From Porites lobata (lineage: Eukaryota; Cnidaria; Anthozoa; Scleractinia; Poritidae): 64,000 nucleotides of DNA. The position numbers were made by a program, and so were the translations under genes. The notes beneath the pieces are model-generated. The model did no database searches. It worked only from the letters and a program-made list of their open reading frames with translations, and was not told where the DNA came from. The stretch is taken from the NCBI GenBank assembly GCA_942486035.1, contig CALNXK010000022.1, positions 23,501 through 87,500 of the forward strand, written 5' to 3'. Below, in pieces: positions 34,901 to 45,500 of the stretch (its first letter is position 1; each line of letters begins with the position of its first letter).

Positions 34901-37900
34901 ATTATGGGGAACTACAGGTACATGTAACTTGACAAATACCCCACATCATCAAAATTCTATGATAGGTAGTAAAAAGAGCTGATAATATTACTTGCCTCTG
35001 ACCAGGCAAATACATTAAAACATAATATTTTGGCTTAGCTTCTTGCTTGCTCAGTTTTTTGTACAAAATTTTAGTCACAGCATTCAGGCCAGTGCAGTAA
35101 CTGAAAGATCTGCACATAATTCTGTAGTTGGAGCCATTTCCATTTAATTCTTGTTTTTTTTTTACCTACAGTTGTACAATAAGTGTACTAATGCATTTTA
35201 ACCAATACTCAGGTTGTTATTATAATTCCTAGGGTCAATTAAAATACTAGTTTTTGAGCAGTATAAGATTTAAATGCAACATAAACCGTCTTACTGTATC
35301 TCCCCTGAGCATGATGTGCCGGTTATCAAGCTGAGTATCTATAGCAGATTCCTTAAAAGAGCAGAAAAAATGTTTTGTTATAACACAATCAGTTCTTATA
35401 ACTAAAAAAAAAGCACAAATGAAGCTGAAATTGAGAAGAAAACTAAAAGAAAGACAGTGGAAAGTGGAGAAAAGTTGTTAAAATGTCATCTTACGTTCGA
35501 TAAAACCCTTGTGATCCCTCTGCTGTTGACCACTCCAGAAAAGACCATAACAGACCGAAATGCTGTTTGTTTGTAACACCAAAATTTTGCATAAGCATTG
35601 TTTTCAGTTCCTCTTGGGGCCATTTTAACTCCCAAGAGAAACTGAAGACAATGTTTATGCAAAATTTTGGGGTGACAAACAAAGAGCACTATGGTACATG
35701 TATGTTATGGCATTTTCTGGAGTGGTCAATTTGAAGCACTGGTATTACATGTACATGGAGAAATTATTTTTATTCTCATGATCACTCTTAAGGCTTAAAG
35801 GGTGATATTGAAGGGGGCTGTTTATGTTATATTTCAGTGTGCCACAACAGAGAGTTTATCGCTTTCAGATTAACCAACCTCATTCACAAGATTGTCAACG
35901 CCACCAGCAGGGGATTCTCCTACTAGTTCCCAGTAGTCCACGGCCATTTCATGTCCTCCTGGAGCCTGGACAATAAAACATAATTATAATGCAAAAAGCT
36001 GACTTCTAATCTCTTGACAGAATTTAAAACATAACTACCTCATTTTACTATATAAACCCCACTTGAAATACCAGGTGAGCTTTCGCGTGTTTGCTGCGCT
36101 CACTCGTGAAATATTTTTCAACACTCAAAGAGAAAGTTTGTATCTCCACACGGCCATGTAATATCCTTTATATGCACCTCAACATTTATTGTATCTACCA
36201 ATAATATTATTCTTTTACAGCAAAACAGCCAATGTAACCATCATTATCATAAACAACTACAATAGAAAACAAGAATGCTTACTGTTTTTCCTTCTGGAAG
36301 TGCTTTGATGACACCATAAAGACATACAGATGCTTCGGTAGATAGTGTTACACCTTCATAAGTCTGGCACTTAAAATTGAAAAAGAAAGGTAAACATGAC
36401 TTATGCAATTTTTGCTAAATAAAAATCTGAGGTACATATGTTAATAACTAATTTTGCATTGTATTATAAGGGCCCCAGTTATAATATATTATCTTCAAAA
36501 TTCTGTTTAGTAAAAAGAAAAAGTCTGATTTCCCACCTTTTATCCACCTTCCGCTGATTTCGATCATCACACATTTCAAATTTTAACACCCATATCTCAT
36601 GTATCATTTCATGGTTCATTTTCCCATTCCCGCTGCCCATTTTAAGCTACTGATCTGTTAAAATAAATTGCGAATGCTTACCAGTTGATCTGACAGAACA
36701 CATTGAAGGAAACCATTTCCATCTCTAAGAACTAAAAACATCAGATTTTTGCCTTGTCTTCTAAGCCTGTGCACCCAGCCAAACACCTTTACCCTCTGGT
36801 CACGATGTGTCACTGAATCTTTTATTCCTATCTGTGATACAACGCAAATGAGAATCAAGACCTGCCTTGAATTCAGTATAAGAGTCAGTTATATCAGTAT
36901 GCACTAGATTACATCTACATTGTATTTTCTAGTTAGAACAAAATAATAACAGGCAACTTCAACCTGGCCAAAGATACTGATCGGTGAAGAACTTACTCTC
37001 TGGGCAGGGGGCAAACTTGGGTCTTCTTTTATTGTAATTTTCTTAGCCTCTTCAAGATTCTTTTCCCTCTGTTGAGCCTTTTCAGCCTTAAAAAAAAACA
37101 AAACAAAAGAAATTAGGGCATAAATCATAATAGTAACAACCCAAATGTAGCACCCACGATGGTTGGCTATAATAATCTGAAAGTAAGGGATGGACCATTA
37201 GAAAAGTTATGGGGGCAGGTGGGCGAAGGTCAAAAAAAAAGTTACATAAGCAAGGAAAAATTAAACGAAATACAGCTGGGGGTAACCTTGTGATGGACTA
37301 TAACCCATCTAGGATTTTCCATTGTACTTTATGTTACTTATAAGAGCAAAAGATTCCAGATTACCTGTATTTTAAAGCCCCAAATTTAATTTTGTAAAAA
37401 AAGCAATTCTAGTGACAAAATTAATGTCTACTCAAAAGTAACATCAAAGAAGTTTCACCTCAAAGCCATAACATTGTGATATTTGTCCAAAGGCTGGAAC
37501 TACATCACACCTCTCCTAAACTGATTATCAGAGACAGAAAGGTCCACAACCTTGGTTTAATCTACACTAACCTCCTTTTTCTCCCTGTCTTCAGATTTCT
37601 TTTTCTCTTGAGCATAAAGTTTGCTCAGTTTCTTTAGCTGGGCCTTTGCAAGCTTTTCGTATCTCTGAAATAATAATCATGATTATATGACACAACTGAC
37701 ATGTACAAATTATGTAAGAAAAAATGGCTGGAGTTGATGCATAATTTACTGTGCTACACTGACCACCTTACACTGCTCATACATGTACACATGTACGTAG
37801 GAGGGGTGGGGTGGGGGGAGAATAATATGCTTTAACGGGAGGCAAATATGCATAATCAGCCATTAAATTAAAATTTATTTTAATAGTTTATGTAAAACTG

Positions 37901-40900
37901 GTAGGTCAAATTATGAAATTCAGGTAAAAATGGTATCAACTTACACTTTAGGTTGATTCTCAAGTTCCTTGGCTTCTTAACCCTAACAATTACTACTCAT
38001 AGTCATGAATAATAATGGTTAGGAAGCAGCGAAACTTGAGAATCAAGCTGGGTTGAAACCATTTTAACCTGAAATTCATTTGTGAACTAAAACCTACGAC
38101 AGAAAGGCCTTTTGGAACCTTGAATTTGACAAATACTGCCACTCAAAACTGTTACAATTTGAAAATTCACCATCGTACCTCTCCTTCATCTTTGCCATCC
38201 ACCATAATCTGAGGTAAAGGTTCCTTCCCTTCAGAGGTACGTAAGGCCTATGAAACAAAATCACAAAAACATATTCCTTAATTAATACTATGCTTTCTGC
38301 ATACTCTTGATGTAACCTCTTTTCACCAAACTTGGCACTATGAATACCAAAAACTGCCACCTATAAACCCCCCAAATTTATAAGCCCCCCTTGTTATAGC
38401 AGGGTGCAAAGAAAGTTAATTTTACAGCTTGGCTTCGGGCAAGCTGTAACTAACATCTACTGGCCCGAAAATCATTTTTACCAGCCCGAAAAAAAATTGT
38501 CACGAGCAGAATGAAAAAATAATTATTAATTATTCCTTTCTTAATTACACTGTAAGTTAAAAAAAATACTGGCTTCATTTATTCATTACAATCAGCTGTA
38601 GTTATTTAACAAAAAAGCAATAAATAACCGAAAAAACTATAAGTTGGTCACACACTAGTACAGAATGAAAAAAGTAATGTTTTTCCAAATAACAGACAAA
38701 CATTTTTCTTTGAACACAATCCTAAAAACTACATATTAATAGTTAACCTCTTGGGAAAATGTCCATACTAAAATAGAGGTTCATGCTGTATTTACAACCA
38801 GTACTTTTGTAATTTTAATTCTCCGAAAAATCTTCGCTTGCCCGTCGGGTAAGTTAAGCACAAATTCACTAGCCCGATCGCAAAATCCACTAGCCCTGGG
38901 CTGTCGGACACGACTTTCTTTGCACGCTGTTATAGGCCCATCTAATTGACTATAGTGAACAAAAAATCATCTGATTATAAGCCCCCCTCTAGCTTTTCTT
39001 TTCTTGATTTGATTTGTAATGATTTTTTGAGGTGTAATTTAAAGACCAGTAAATGGAAAACTTTTTTTTAAAAATCAACAAACTCTACCATAGCTTGTTT
39101 TGAAGCAAGTTTTCTATTCAAGATATAAGCCCCCTTGATTATAAGACCCTCTGTATAAAAGCCTTCCTAAAACCCCTTACAAAGATTACAAAATAAGATG
39201 TTTTTCAAACCCAGGGCTTATTTTTGGAAGCAGCAGTTTAAAATCAGTATTGTTGAAAAAATTTTACTTTTTTTCTTTGTTTTGCTTTGTAAGGGTACTT
39301 CCCTGGAACATATTCGAGGGGCGATTTGACGGAGGGTTTTTGCCTTTCTACAGTTTGGGGGCGGAGGGGCTTATTATCGAATTTTACAGTAAAACCCAGT
39401 TGTTGGTAAAAATGTGTTGTCAAACCTGTTGTCATGTTAACCTACCTTACTGGTACTTAATTTCGCGGGTCTTTAATTATTCGTGTTTTTTGCGATTATG
39501 AGAAAATCGCAAAATTAAAGATCAGCAAAAATAAATCCTCGTGAAATTAAAAGCATGCAGAATTTAATACCCGTATAGAGAATTCAAATAACAATTTAAA
39601 TGTAATAGCAATGGTAGGTCTTGACAAACACAAATTGCTTTCTAGTTTTACTGGTAAGATCCATTTTGTATCTTCCATTGTGAAATAAGATTAGTTTCCA
39701 AAGATTTCACACATTGCTTGTTCCAGTTTATCTAATTTTCTTAAAGGTTCAGACTTTTTAAAAAAAGAAAATGAAGTTGAGAACGTATAAATCCCGAAAA
39801 TAAACCATGAAATACTGTCTCCACAGTCGCCAAAGTTGCAAAATTAAGTATCCGCGAAATAAGGCACCAATAAGGTAGATTCTCATTGTCTCTGATGAAA
39901 AACAGGGCTAGCAACCAATTTTGTTTATCATTTCAGTATTACAATACCTGCATTACTGTTTTGAAAGGTTTCTGTAAAGAACCATCACCAGTTTCATCAT
40001 TTCCCTCCTTTTCTGAGGTGTACATCAAAGGCCCATCAGCTGTTACAAGAGAGAAGTGTTAGTAGCCATGTCGTTTCTAAATGTAATAAAAACAAGACCT
40101 AAATTAACAGGGATGTCACTAAGATCTCAAGTCTCTGGGTAAATACAACAAGTCTAGGTGGGGAATCAAACAGCTAGAGATTTCTTTTGGTTCTATTTTT
40201 CTTCTTCTTTCCTATGAAAGTAGCTGGCGGAAATCCCCAGCCCCGGGATCTTAATGACAACCCTGATGAAATTTAATGATGCTTATTCTTCATGCAAGTG
40301 AAAGTTTCAAGTTCTATCTTATTAATATTATTTAAAGAATTCAAGAAAATAATGATATGAAAAAAACTAACCTAGGCATCTAATGGGAGCATACATTCTA
40401 AGGGACCTTGTTAAGCTAGCTTGGCATGCACTGCCTTGTGTAGGGACCCATGGAAGTCTATCTGGTCTACAGCAATAAACTGAAAGGGAACGCTTTAGGG
40501 TGTAGAGCCAGGAAGCCCTTTGAAGATAAGAAAAGGAGACACAGCGCATCTCTAGCTAACTTGGCCCTACAAATTAAAACAGAAAGAGTTATCCTAATGA
40601 AACTGTCTGACATAACCTTGTACAGTGTATCTATGGCAAACAAAAGTTTTACTTTACGATATTATTATTAATGTCATGTGCAAAGTACTTTTAACATTTG
40701 CTGATCCAAAAGTTTGATGCGTGTTGGCTTTTCGCAAACAAATTACACCTTAAAAAAGAGATAGCTTATGTATACTAATGACTCTAAATGTGCATTGACG
40801 TATATCAGAGCAGACATGTGTCATAAGTTAAAATTAAATTCAAGTTAAAATTTTTTAACCCAGGTTGATTCTACATTTCCTTAATTTGTCTCCTAGCCTT

Positions 40901-42022
40901 TATTATTCAAGAATTAGGGCTAGGAGATGAAGGAAATAATTTAACCAGTGAATTTAATTTGAACTGTAACAAATGTGCATCAACTAAGAGCCATGCACGC
41001 ATGAGACCTGATGCATGTACTTGTATTTCCAGATGCATGATATGCATATATTTGGTTTGTTTGGTTCTGGCTGGCACCGTAGCTCATAGAAATGGCCTCA
41101 AAAAAAGTTCAAAACTCAAATGAAATAGGCAAAGTTTTAACAAAAACTTTTTATGGGAAATTGCTATTGATTTGTTTCCTGCGATAAAGTTGCAAGGTTT
41201 AAATGTCCACTTCTCAGAAAATTGCATGCATGAGACAGAGGAAAAGAAATTGCACCACCATAACATCATTTACATTGTCGATACAGTACTTACCCGCTTA
41301 TAAGAACCTGTATTTATGTCTATGGTGTCATCTATAGACAATACCTCTCAACCAATTAGGCATGAAAAGGCATATTTCATCATGAAACAGTAAAAATGAA
41401 GGTTTCACGGTGAACAAGCAACTTTCTGATTGCATCTTGTCTTAAAAATCACTGCTTTACAGTATGAAAAACAGATCAATTCTAGTAGGTGAAATGAGCC
41501 AATAACGTTCTAACACATGCAGTGTAAGTAAATCAATATCGATCAAGGCAAATAAACAAAAACTTATATGTTTAACGATTCCTGATAACTTACGCTTACT
41601 CACTCTATGCGCGAAAATTGAATAGAAAAAAGGTTTTCTTTGTTTTGATCTCACATGTGCATCGTTCTATAAGGAAGGACAGTGATTGTGTTCTCTGAGA
41701 TAAAGTGTCCGAATGCAAAGTACAAAACCCGGCAAAATCACCGAACCAGTAAGGTTAGTGTGAGCTTTAGTAAGATTAAATGTGCACGAAAATTCAAATT
41801 CTAATTCCCAATATAGCCAAATCTGTTTCGCTTTGACCGTCCCCTCTAGGTTAGCAAATTATCCACTGCGATATCGTGGTTTCCTTGCCGTGAACTGATG
41901 AAAAAATGTAGGGGATCGACCGCCTTTCAACACACGTGCGTCCGCAAACAAGACAAACAACTGTTGCTTTGCTTACCTTGAACATCCAACTTTTCCATCT
42001 CAGAATTCAGGGATTCAGACAT
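22903..42022 (-). CDS. NARS1: Asparaginyl-tRNA synthetase, cytoplasmic
   Basis: Class II synthetase that charges tRNA-Asn in the cytosol. 22 coding exons, all GT-AG and phase-consistent, give 562 residues (human 548). Exons: 42022-41977, 40039-39948, 38247-38179, 37664-37572, 37086-36997, 36831-36682, 36363-36283, 35965-35879, 35351-35295, 34818-34778, 34404-34368, 31467-31390, 31043-30922, 30112-30043, 29700-29635, 29005-28977, 28874-28790, 27641-27594, 27511-27428, 25395-25333, 24296-24228, 23034-22903. The first three carry the animal N-terminal extension (TGDGSLQKPFKT). Exons 4-5 are lysine/glutamate-rich and probably helical. Exon 6 starts the OB-fold (VKVFGWVHRLRRQGKN). Class II motif 2 is YRAEQSRTRRH, and motif 3 is GYGLGLERF in the last exon. 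The start is the first ATG in a short first exon. Introns are loaded with mobile elements. It is divergent from POLG. Confidence 0.96.
23191..23336. repeat. Long GC-rich foldback in NARS intron 21
   Basis: The left arm CCTGCGTAGCAGGCGCTTGG then AAGTAGTGG is answered by the exact inverse ending GCTACGCAGG near 23330. The inner arms pair further (GGCGCGCGCGAG / CTCGCGCGCC). The result is a near-perfect hairpin of about 145 bp. Confidence 0.85.
24365..24430. repeat. Dispersed repeat shared with 61485-61545
   Basis: The run CCCACGGGCAAAT(T/C)ATTCC, then AGTCAAA, then AAATTTCCC occurs here in a NARS intron and again downstream of the first GPCR gene. Confidence 0.6.
25978..26095. repeat. Short tandem repeat GTCGTTTCGCAAACG
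   Basis: About six imperfect copies (GTCGTTTCGCCAACG, GGTCGTTTCGCAAACG, GTCAGTTCGCAAACG and so on) in NARS intron 19. Confidence 0.75.
26583..26590 (+). promoter_or_regulatory. TATA box candidate upstream of the 52-residue cysteine-rich frame
   Basis: TATATAAA lies 60 bp before ATG 26650 and is followed by GGGCTGCAAG. The spacing suits a TATA promoter with a ~30-nt leader. It stands out because the nearby housekeeping promoters have no TATA. Confidence 0.45.
26650..26808 (+). pseudogene. Small cysteine-rich (half zinc-finger) reading frame, truncated by a transposon
   Basis: The plus strand starts MESFHCIFCAKEVTSRQEAL, then CDGCH, and runs 52 codons to TAA at 26806-26808. The pair C-x2-C ... 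C-x2-C is the first half of a PHD/treble-clef-like zinc finger. Similar openings are known to me from cnidarian proteins tied to MULE/FLYWCH-type transposons, but I cannot confirm this. The last four codons (from about 26792) lie inside the TA-type element that begins there, so the original gene was cut. It sits on the opposite strand of a NARS intron and keeps a TATA box. Confidence 0.5.
26792..27312. mobile_element. TA-type inverted-repeat element (actcgaac family)
   Basis: Begins CAGTCGACTCCCGATAAC after TA and ends near 27312 with GTTATCAGGAGTTGACA. Interior phrases match the copies at 1-172 and 13657-14554. It lies in NARS intron 19. Confidence 0.75.
27790..28435. mobile_element. Tc1/mariner-like non-autonomous element
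   Basis: Ends are CAGTGAAACCTGTATTAAG and its inverse (TTAATACAGGTTTCACTG), each flanked by TA. The phrase GTGTCCGCTTAATA recurs several times inside both ends. No transposase frame. Located in NARS intron 17. Confidence 0.8.
30230..30599 (+). pseudogene. LINE-type reverse transcriptase C-terminal relic (second family)
   Basis: The plus strand reads GWLPVKERNQFHLL and HTALYD in one frame. After a frame change near 30345 it continues with ETGTFRDPASKLFYSLPND and FARKVFKLFKT. The order W-LP-(K/E)-(E/D)R...Y...FRD-A-(K/R)-N-LP is the usual C-terminal tail of non-LTR retrotransposon polymerases. It lies in NARS intron 13, antisense to the gene. No polymerase core is present and there is at least one frameshift. 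Confidence 0.6.
32500..32640. repeat. GTGCCTAA-type minisatellite, array 1
   Basis: Units such as TGTGCCTAGAA, TGTGCCTAAGA, TGTGCCCAAAC and TGTGCCTAATC follow each other, with an AT-rich gap near 32548. Confidence 0.85.
33655..33800. repeat. GTGCCTAA-type minisatellite, array 2
   Basis: The same unit as array 1 in the same orientation (GTGCCCAAACC, GTGCCTAAACC, GTGCCTAAAGT). It reaches almost to the right terminal repeat of the host element. Confidence 0.85.
35526..35729. repeat. Long foldback element related to the one at 1203-1372
   Basis: TTGACCACTCCAGAAAA at the left is answered by TTTTCTGGAGTGGTCAA at the right. The arms continue through CCAAAATTTTGCATAA to a centre at CTTGGGG / CCCAAG. 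Located in NARS intron 8. Confidence 0.85.
37923..38069. mobile_element. Small foldback element with 9-bp flanking duplication
   Basis: GGTAAAAATGGTATCAAC and its inverse GGTTGAAACCATTTTAACC form the ends. TTGATTCTCAAGTT and AACTTGAGAATCAA pair inside. TGAAATTCA flanks both ends (37914-37922 and 38070-38078). Located in NARS intron 3. A diverged relative is at about 40840-40972. Confidence 0.7.
38400..38929. mobile_element. hAT-like non-autonomous element nested in another repeat
   Basis: Ends CAGGGTGCAAAGAAAGT and ACTTTCTTTGCACGCTG are inverse with one mismatch. TTATAG abuts both ends (38394-38399 and 38930-38935). CAG..CTG termini are typical of hAT elements. The surrounding 'ataagccccc' repeat resumes directly after it, which shows insertion into an older repeat (about 38360-39400). 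Located in NARS intron 2. Confidence 0.75.
39442..39879. mobile_element. Inverted-repeat element with TTTCGCGG ends
   Basis: CTACCTTACTGGTACTTAAT and TTTCGCGGGT at the left are mirrored by ATCCGCGAAATAAGG and ACCAATAAGGTAG at the right. Second inner pairs (CGCAAAATTAA) also match. No coding. NARS intron 2. Confidence 0.7.
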
Positions 42023-42598
42023 TGTACTTTACCTATCCTAAGACGATAAATAACTTGAATTATTGAGAAAAGGGTTTAAATTTACAGAAATTCCAAGCAA
42101 ATGGTGGATTACGGGTGTGTTGCATCAGGCAACGACGAGCCTTTGATGAACAGGAAGTAAATTTCAGCGGTTTTTCAATGAAATTTTAAGTGTACCAGGT
42201 CATGTATTTTGCGTTAAGTGTAGCTACAGGTTTTCAGTGTGAAAACGGGTGTGGGGAAGCGGGGGGCGGGGGAGGGGAGGTTGTTGATCAGAAGAGTGAA
42301 AGGCTGCGTAAAAAATATTGAAATAGTTTTTTTATGAAAACATTCTCATCTTGGATACTAAAAGTGGTTGATTTAGGAAAAAATAATGCGAAAACTTAGT
42401 TTATTTCCTTTAGCACGATATTCCAGTGTGAGTAGGTCTTCCCCCTCCCCTAGTGCGAAGTGGAATGGTTTCAAAGGCGCGAAAAATGGCCTCTGGAACT
42501 TCGAGTCTTCATCATGTCAATTGCAGCATATTGTTTGGCGCATTTCATCGTTCTCTCGTATACTTTTCATAGATGCAAAGGATCTTAAATTCTTAACG
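42023..42598. promoter_or_regulatory. Divergent intergenic promoter region, NARS / POLG
   Basis: The NARS ATG (42022, minus) and the preferred POLG ATG (42599, plus) are 576 bp apart. The region includes a G-rich patch near 42245-42282 and no evident TATA box near either start. It should hold both start sites. An alternative upstream in-frame ATG for POLG at 42386 would shorten the gap to 363 bp. Confidence 0.55.
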
Positions 42599-45500
42599 AT
42601 GTATCGCGCGATAAAAACGAGCTGGAATAGATGGCCTACAGGAATTCCGGCGAGATTTCTTTTGCTTCGTCTGCCGCGTAGCACGTGTTCATCATCAACA
42701 ACATTTCATGAGATCGAGCCAAATGAAGAACAAAAGAGATTCAACCCACTTGAAATACAAATGCTGTCTAGTTCGCTACACGCTCAAGTGTTCCGTGGCA
42801 AAATGGATACCTACGATCCAACGACGATTAAAAAATGCCAAGAACATTTGACTGCACACAGCTTGTGGAAGAAAAGTGGGACAGTCTTACCTGAAGTGGA
42901 GTTTGAGCTACCACCCCAGCTGGGCTCAAACATCGATGAACACTTTAGAAACATCGCAGAGCAACAAAGCAGGCCGTATTTTGAAAAGGCTAAGTTGTTA
43001 GCGGAATTAAGACTTCCTGCAATACCAAATGAGTGGTGTTTCTCTCCAGGGTGGACTAAGTATGTATATGACGACAAGGATCTTGTTACATCATCAGTGG
43101 ATGTTCCAGACGAGGATGCTTTAATCTTTGACGTTGAAGTTTCTGTTAATGAAGGTCCTTTTCCTGTTATTGCTGTAGCAGCATCACCTACTGCTTGGTA
43201 GGTGATCAACACAACTTACAGAATTACCTAGTAGGTTTTTCAGGATCTGGGATTGCCATTTAATACTTGAAGCTCTGGATTAGGGATATTATGCGTCAGT
43301 CAATTCCAGCTGTGCCCAACACCCCCGGGCACTAGCATTTTTTTTGCCTTGGATGGCAAATTCCTGGGGGTGGGGACTCTTGAGGCGGTCAAATCCCCCG
43401 AGGTGGTAACGAAAAAAGAGGGCAAATGCCCCATTCTCTGTCAACATTGCAACCTTTTTCATTGATCGCACAGTCGAATAGTGCTGTTTTAAACATTTTA
43501 ATGTCCCATTTTTTGTTTCAAGTAACGTCTTCTTTGTACTAGCACTAGGATTCTTTATTAAGACTTCACGTGGCGACGACATGAACCAGTTTATGGTTTT
43601 AGTATTGATATAAAATTATTGACGTTAAAATTAATAGAGCGCTGTAAAGTTACATGTTATGAATAGTTCTATAAATATGAAAGGATGTTCTTCAAAAAAT
43701 ATCAACAGAAATTTGATTCACTAACTAAACAATGTTGATTCAGGTCGATAGCTCCCGAGTTTTGCTATGTAATTCTGGCTTGATAAGCAATGAAAAAATG
43801 CATGCATAAAATCAAGAACATGCCTTTACAACCCCCTGTCTTGGATCAATGAGCCAATATGCATTTTTCCAGTAATATCCTCTTTGTAGTTTATATTCTG
43901 ATATTCACCTCTACACAAACCACGATGTACAAATGTGAACCCTCCTTAGCAGTCTTTGTTAGTGGAGGCTTTGATGTTATACTGTCCATTTGTGGGACCA
44001 GTTTAATTAATTTCTTTAGCACCACTGTTCGAAAAGAGTAGGGGACGTAGACCCCGATGTTGTGGTCAACCTTCACTCATCACATCATTCACATCATGGG
44101 TTGGGTCACTGCCAGGACAGGGTACAATAAGCTCACAAATGGACTGAGAGCGGCTGCCAGTGGTGCCTTTATATGCTGACACCCGAGCTTGTATACTGTT
44201 CATATGTTAAAATGTATGGTAAGAGGGCGTGTCTGTTGTCCTCTCATCCACGACTCTTCATTTCATTTCATTTCATACTCATGCCTACTCAGGTACAGTT
44301 GGGTGAGTCCAAGACTTATAGAAGACAAGAGTTACCAGTGGTTGGTGCAGCCAACACCTAAGTTATACATACCACTAGAGATTCCTGAGGGACAAGACTG
44401 GAGACAGGCAGAGTGGAAAGAGAGGCTTATTGTTGGTCATTCTATTGGATATGACAGATCATTTATAAAAGAGCAGTATTATATTAAGGTATGATTGCTT
44501 AGTCTGTTATGTTTTCAAGTGGATAGATTTCGCTGACTGTTTAACCATGAACTGTCAGTACCACTCGGACTATCAAAAGTATCCATTATATTAAAAGGAA
44601 AGTGAAGACAGAAGCAGGATTAGAGAATTGCCATATACAGGGTTTTCAGTAAGAATTCTGCTAGCAGAAGAAAGGTGTAATGTTGCAGGAGAATATTTTG
44701 AAAGAGGCTCCCATGTCTGAATAAAAAATAGTCAGAGGCTACCAATTGTTAGCTCGGGAATTCTGCATAGTAAATGGAAAATTCTGTTATCTCTGATGCC
44801 TAATGAACACCCTGCATAATTATATTGCCTTGTAATTAGTCTAAATAGTATTACATACAAAATGACCCTTTTTTGCCCTTTCATTCCCAGAATGAATAAT
44901 TAGTATTGTCGCATCACAATAAGTTTTTTATTTAAACTTATGAAATATTTTACCTAAGCCTTTGTAAGTTTGGGGCATGGTTACTGACAGCAGAATCCTC
45001 TTTAATTTGTGCAGGACTGTATGTTTTGGTTCAAGCAAGGTTCACTCACTTTAAGTGGATGTGTTGTCGATCACATTTCCAGTTCCTTTTTAATTTGCCT
45101 ATTTCAGGGACCAAAGACATATTTTCTGGATACTCTGAGTCTTCACATGTGCATTGCAGGCTTCACAAGTCTGCAGCGCAACCTTTGGGAGTCAGCAAAT
45201 GCAGGTCGCATTGGAAAAGTGCCATGGATGTTGGGTGGCTCAGGGAATAAGCTGCAGGACCTTCAGTCTCTTTATTGTGGGAGAGATGATTTAGACAAGT
45301 CAATGGTGAAAATATTTGTGGAAGGGATGCTTGATGATGTTCGAGAACATTTCCAGGTATAAAGAAAAAAAAAGAAATTAAATGAGGTTCTCTAAAAGTA
45401 GAATATGAAAAATTAATGTTGGCATTATATTGATTTCATGTCGCTGGACTTAGTTTCTGTAAGTCATACATCAAAACTTATATTTAAATTTTTTTTTTTC

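Noticed and set aside
42386..42598. POLG start at the upstream ATG
   Set aside because: Possible, but the 71 extra residues look like translated leader DNA and the ATG at 42599 already gives a good targeting-type N-terminus before the conserved NPLEIQ region. Left as an alternative.
42811..43212. 133-codon minus-strand open frame across POLG exon 1
   Set aside because: Antisense shadow of conserved POLG coding sequence.
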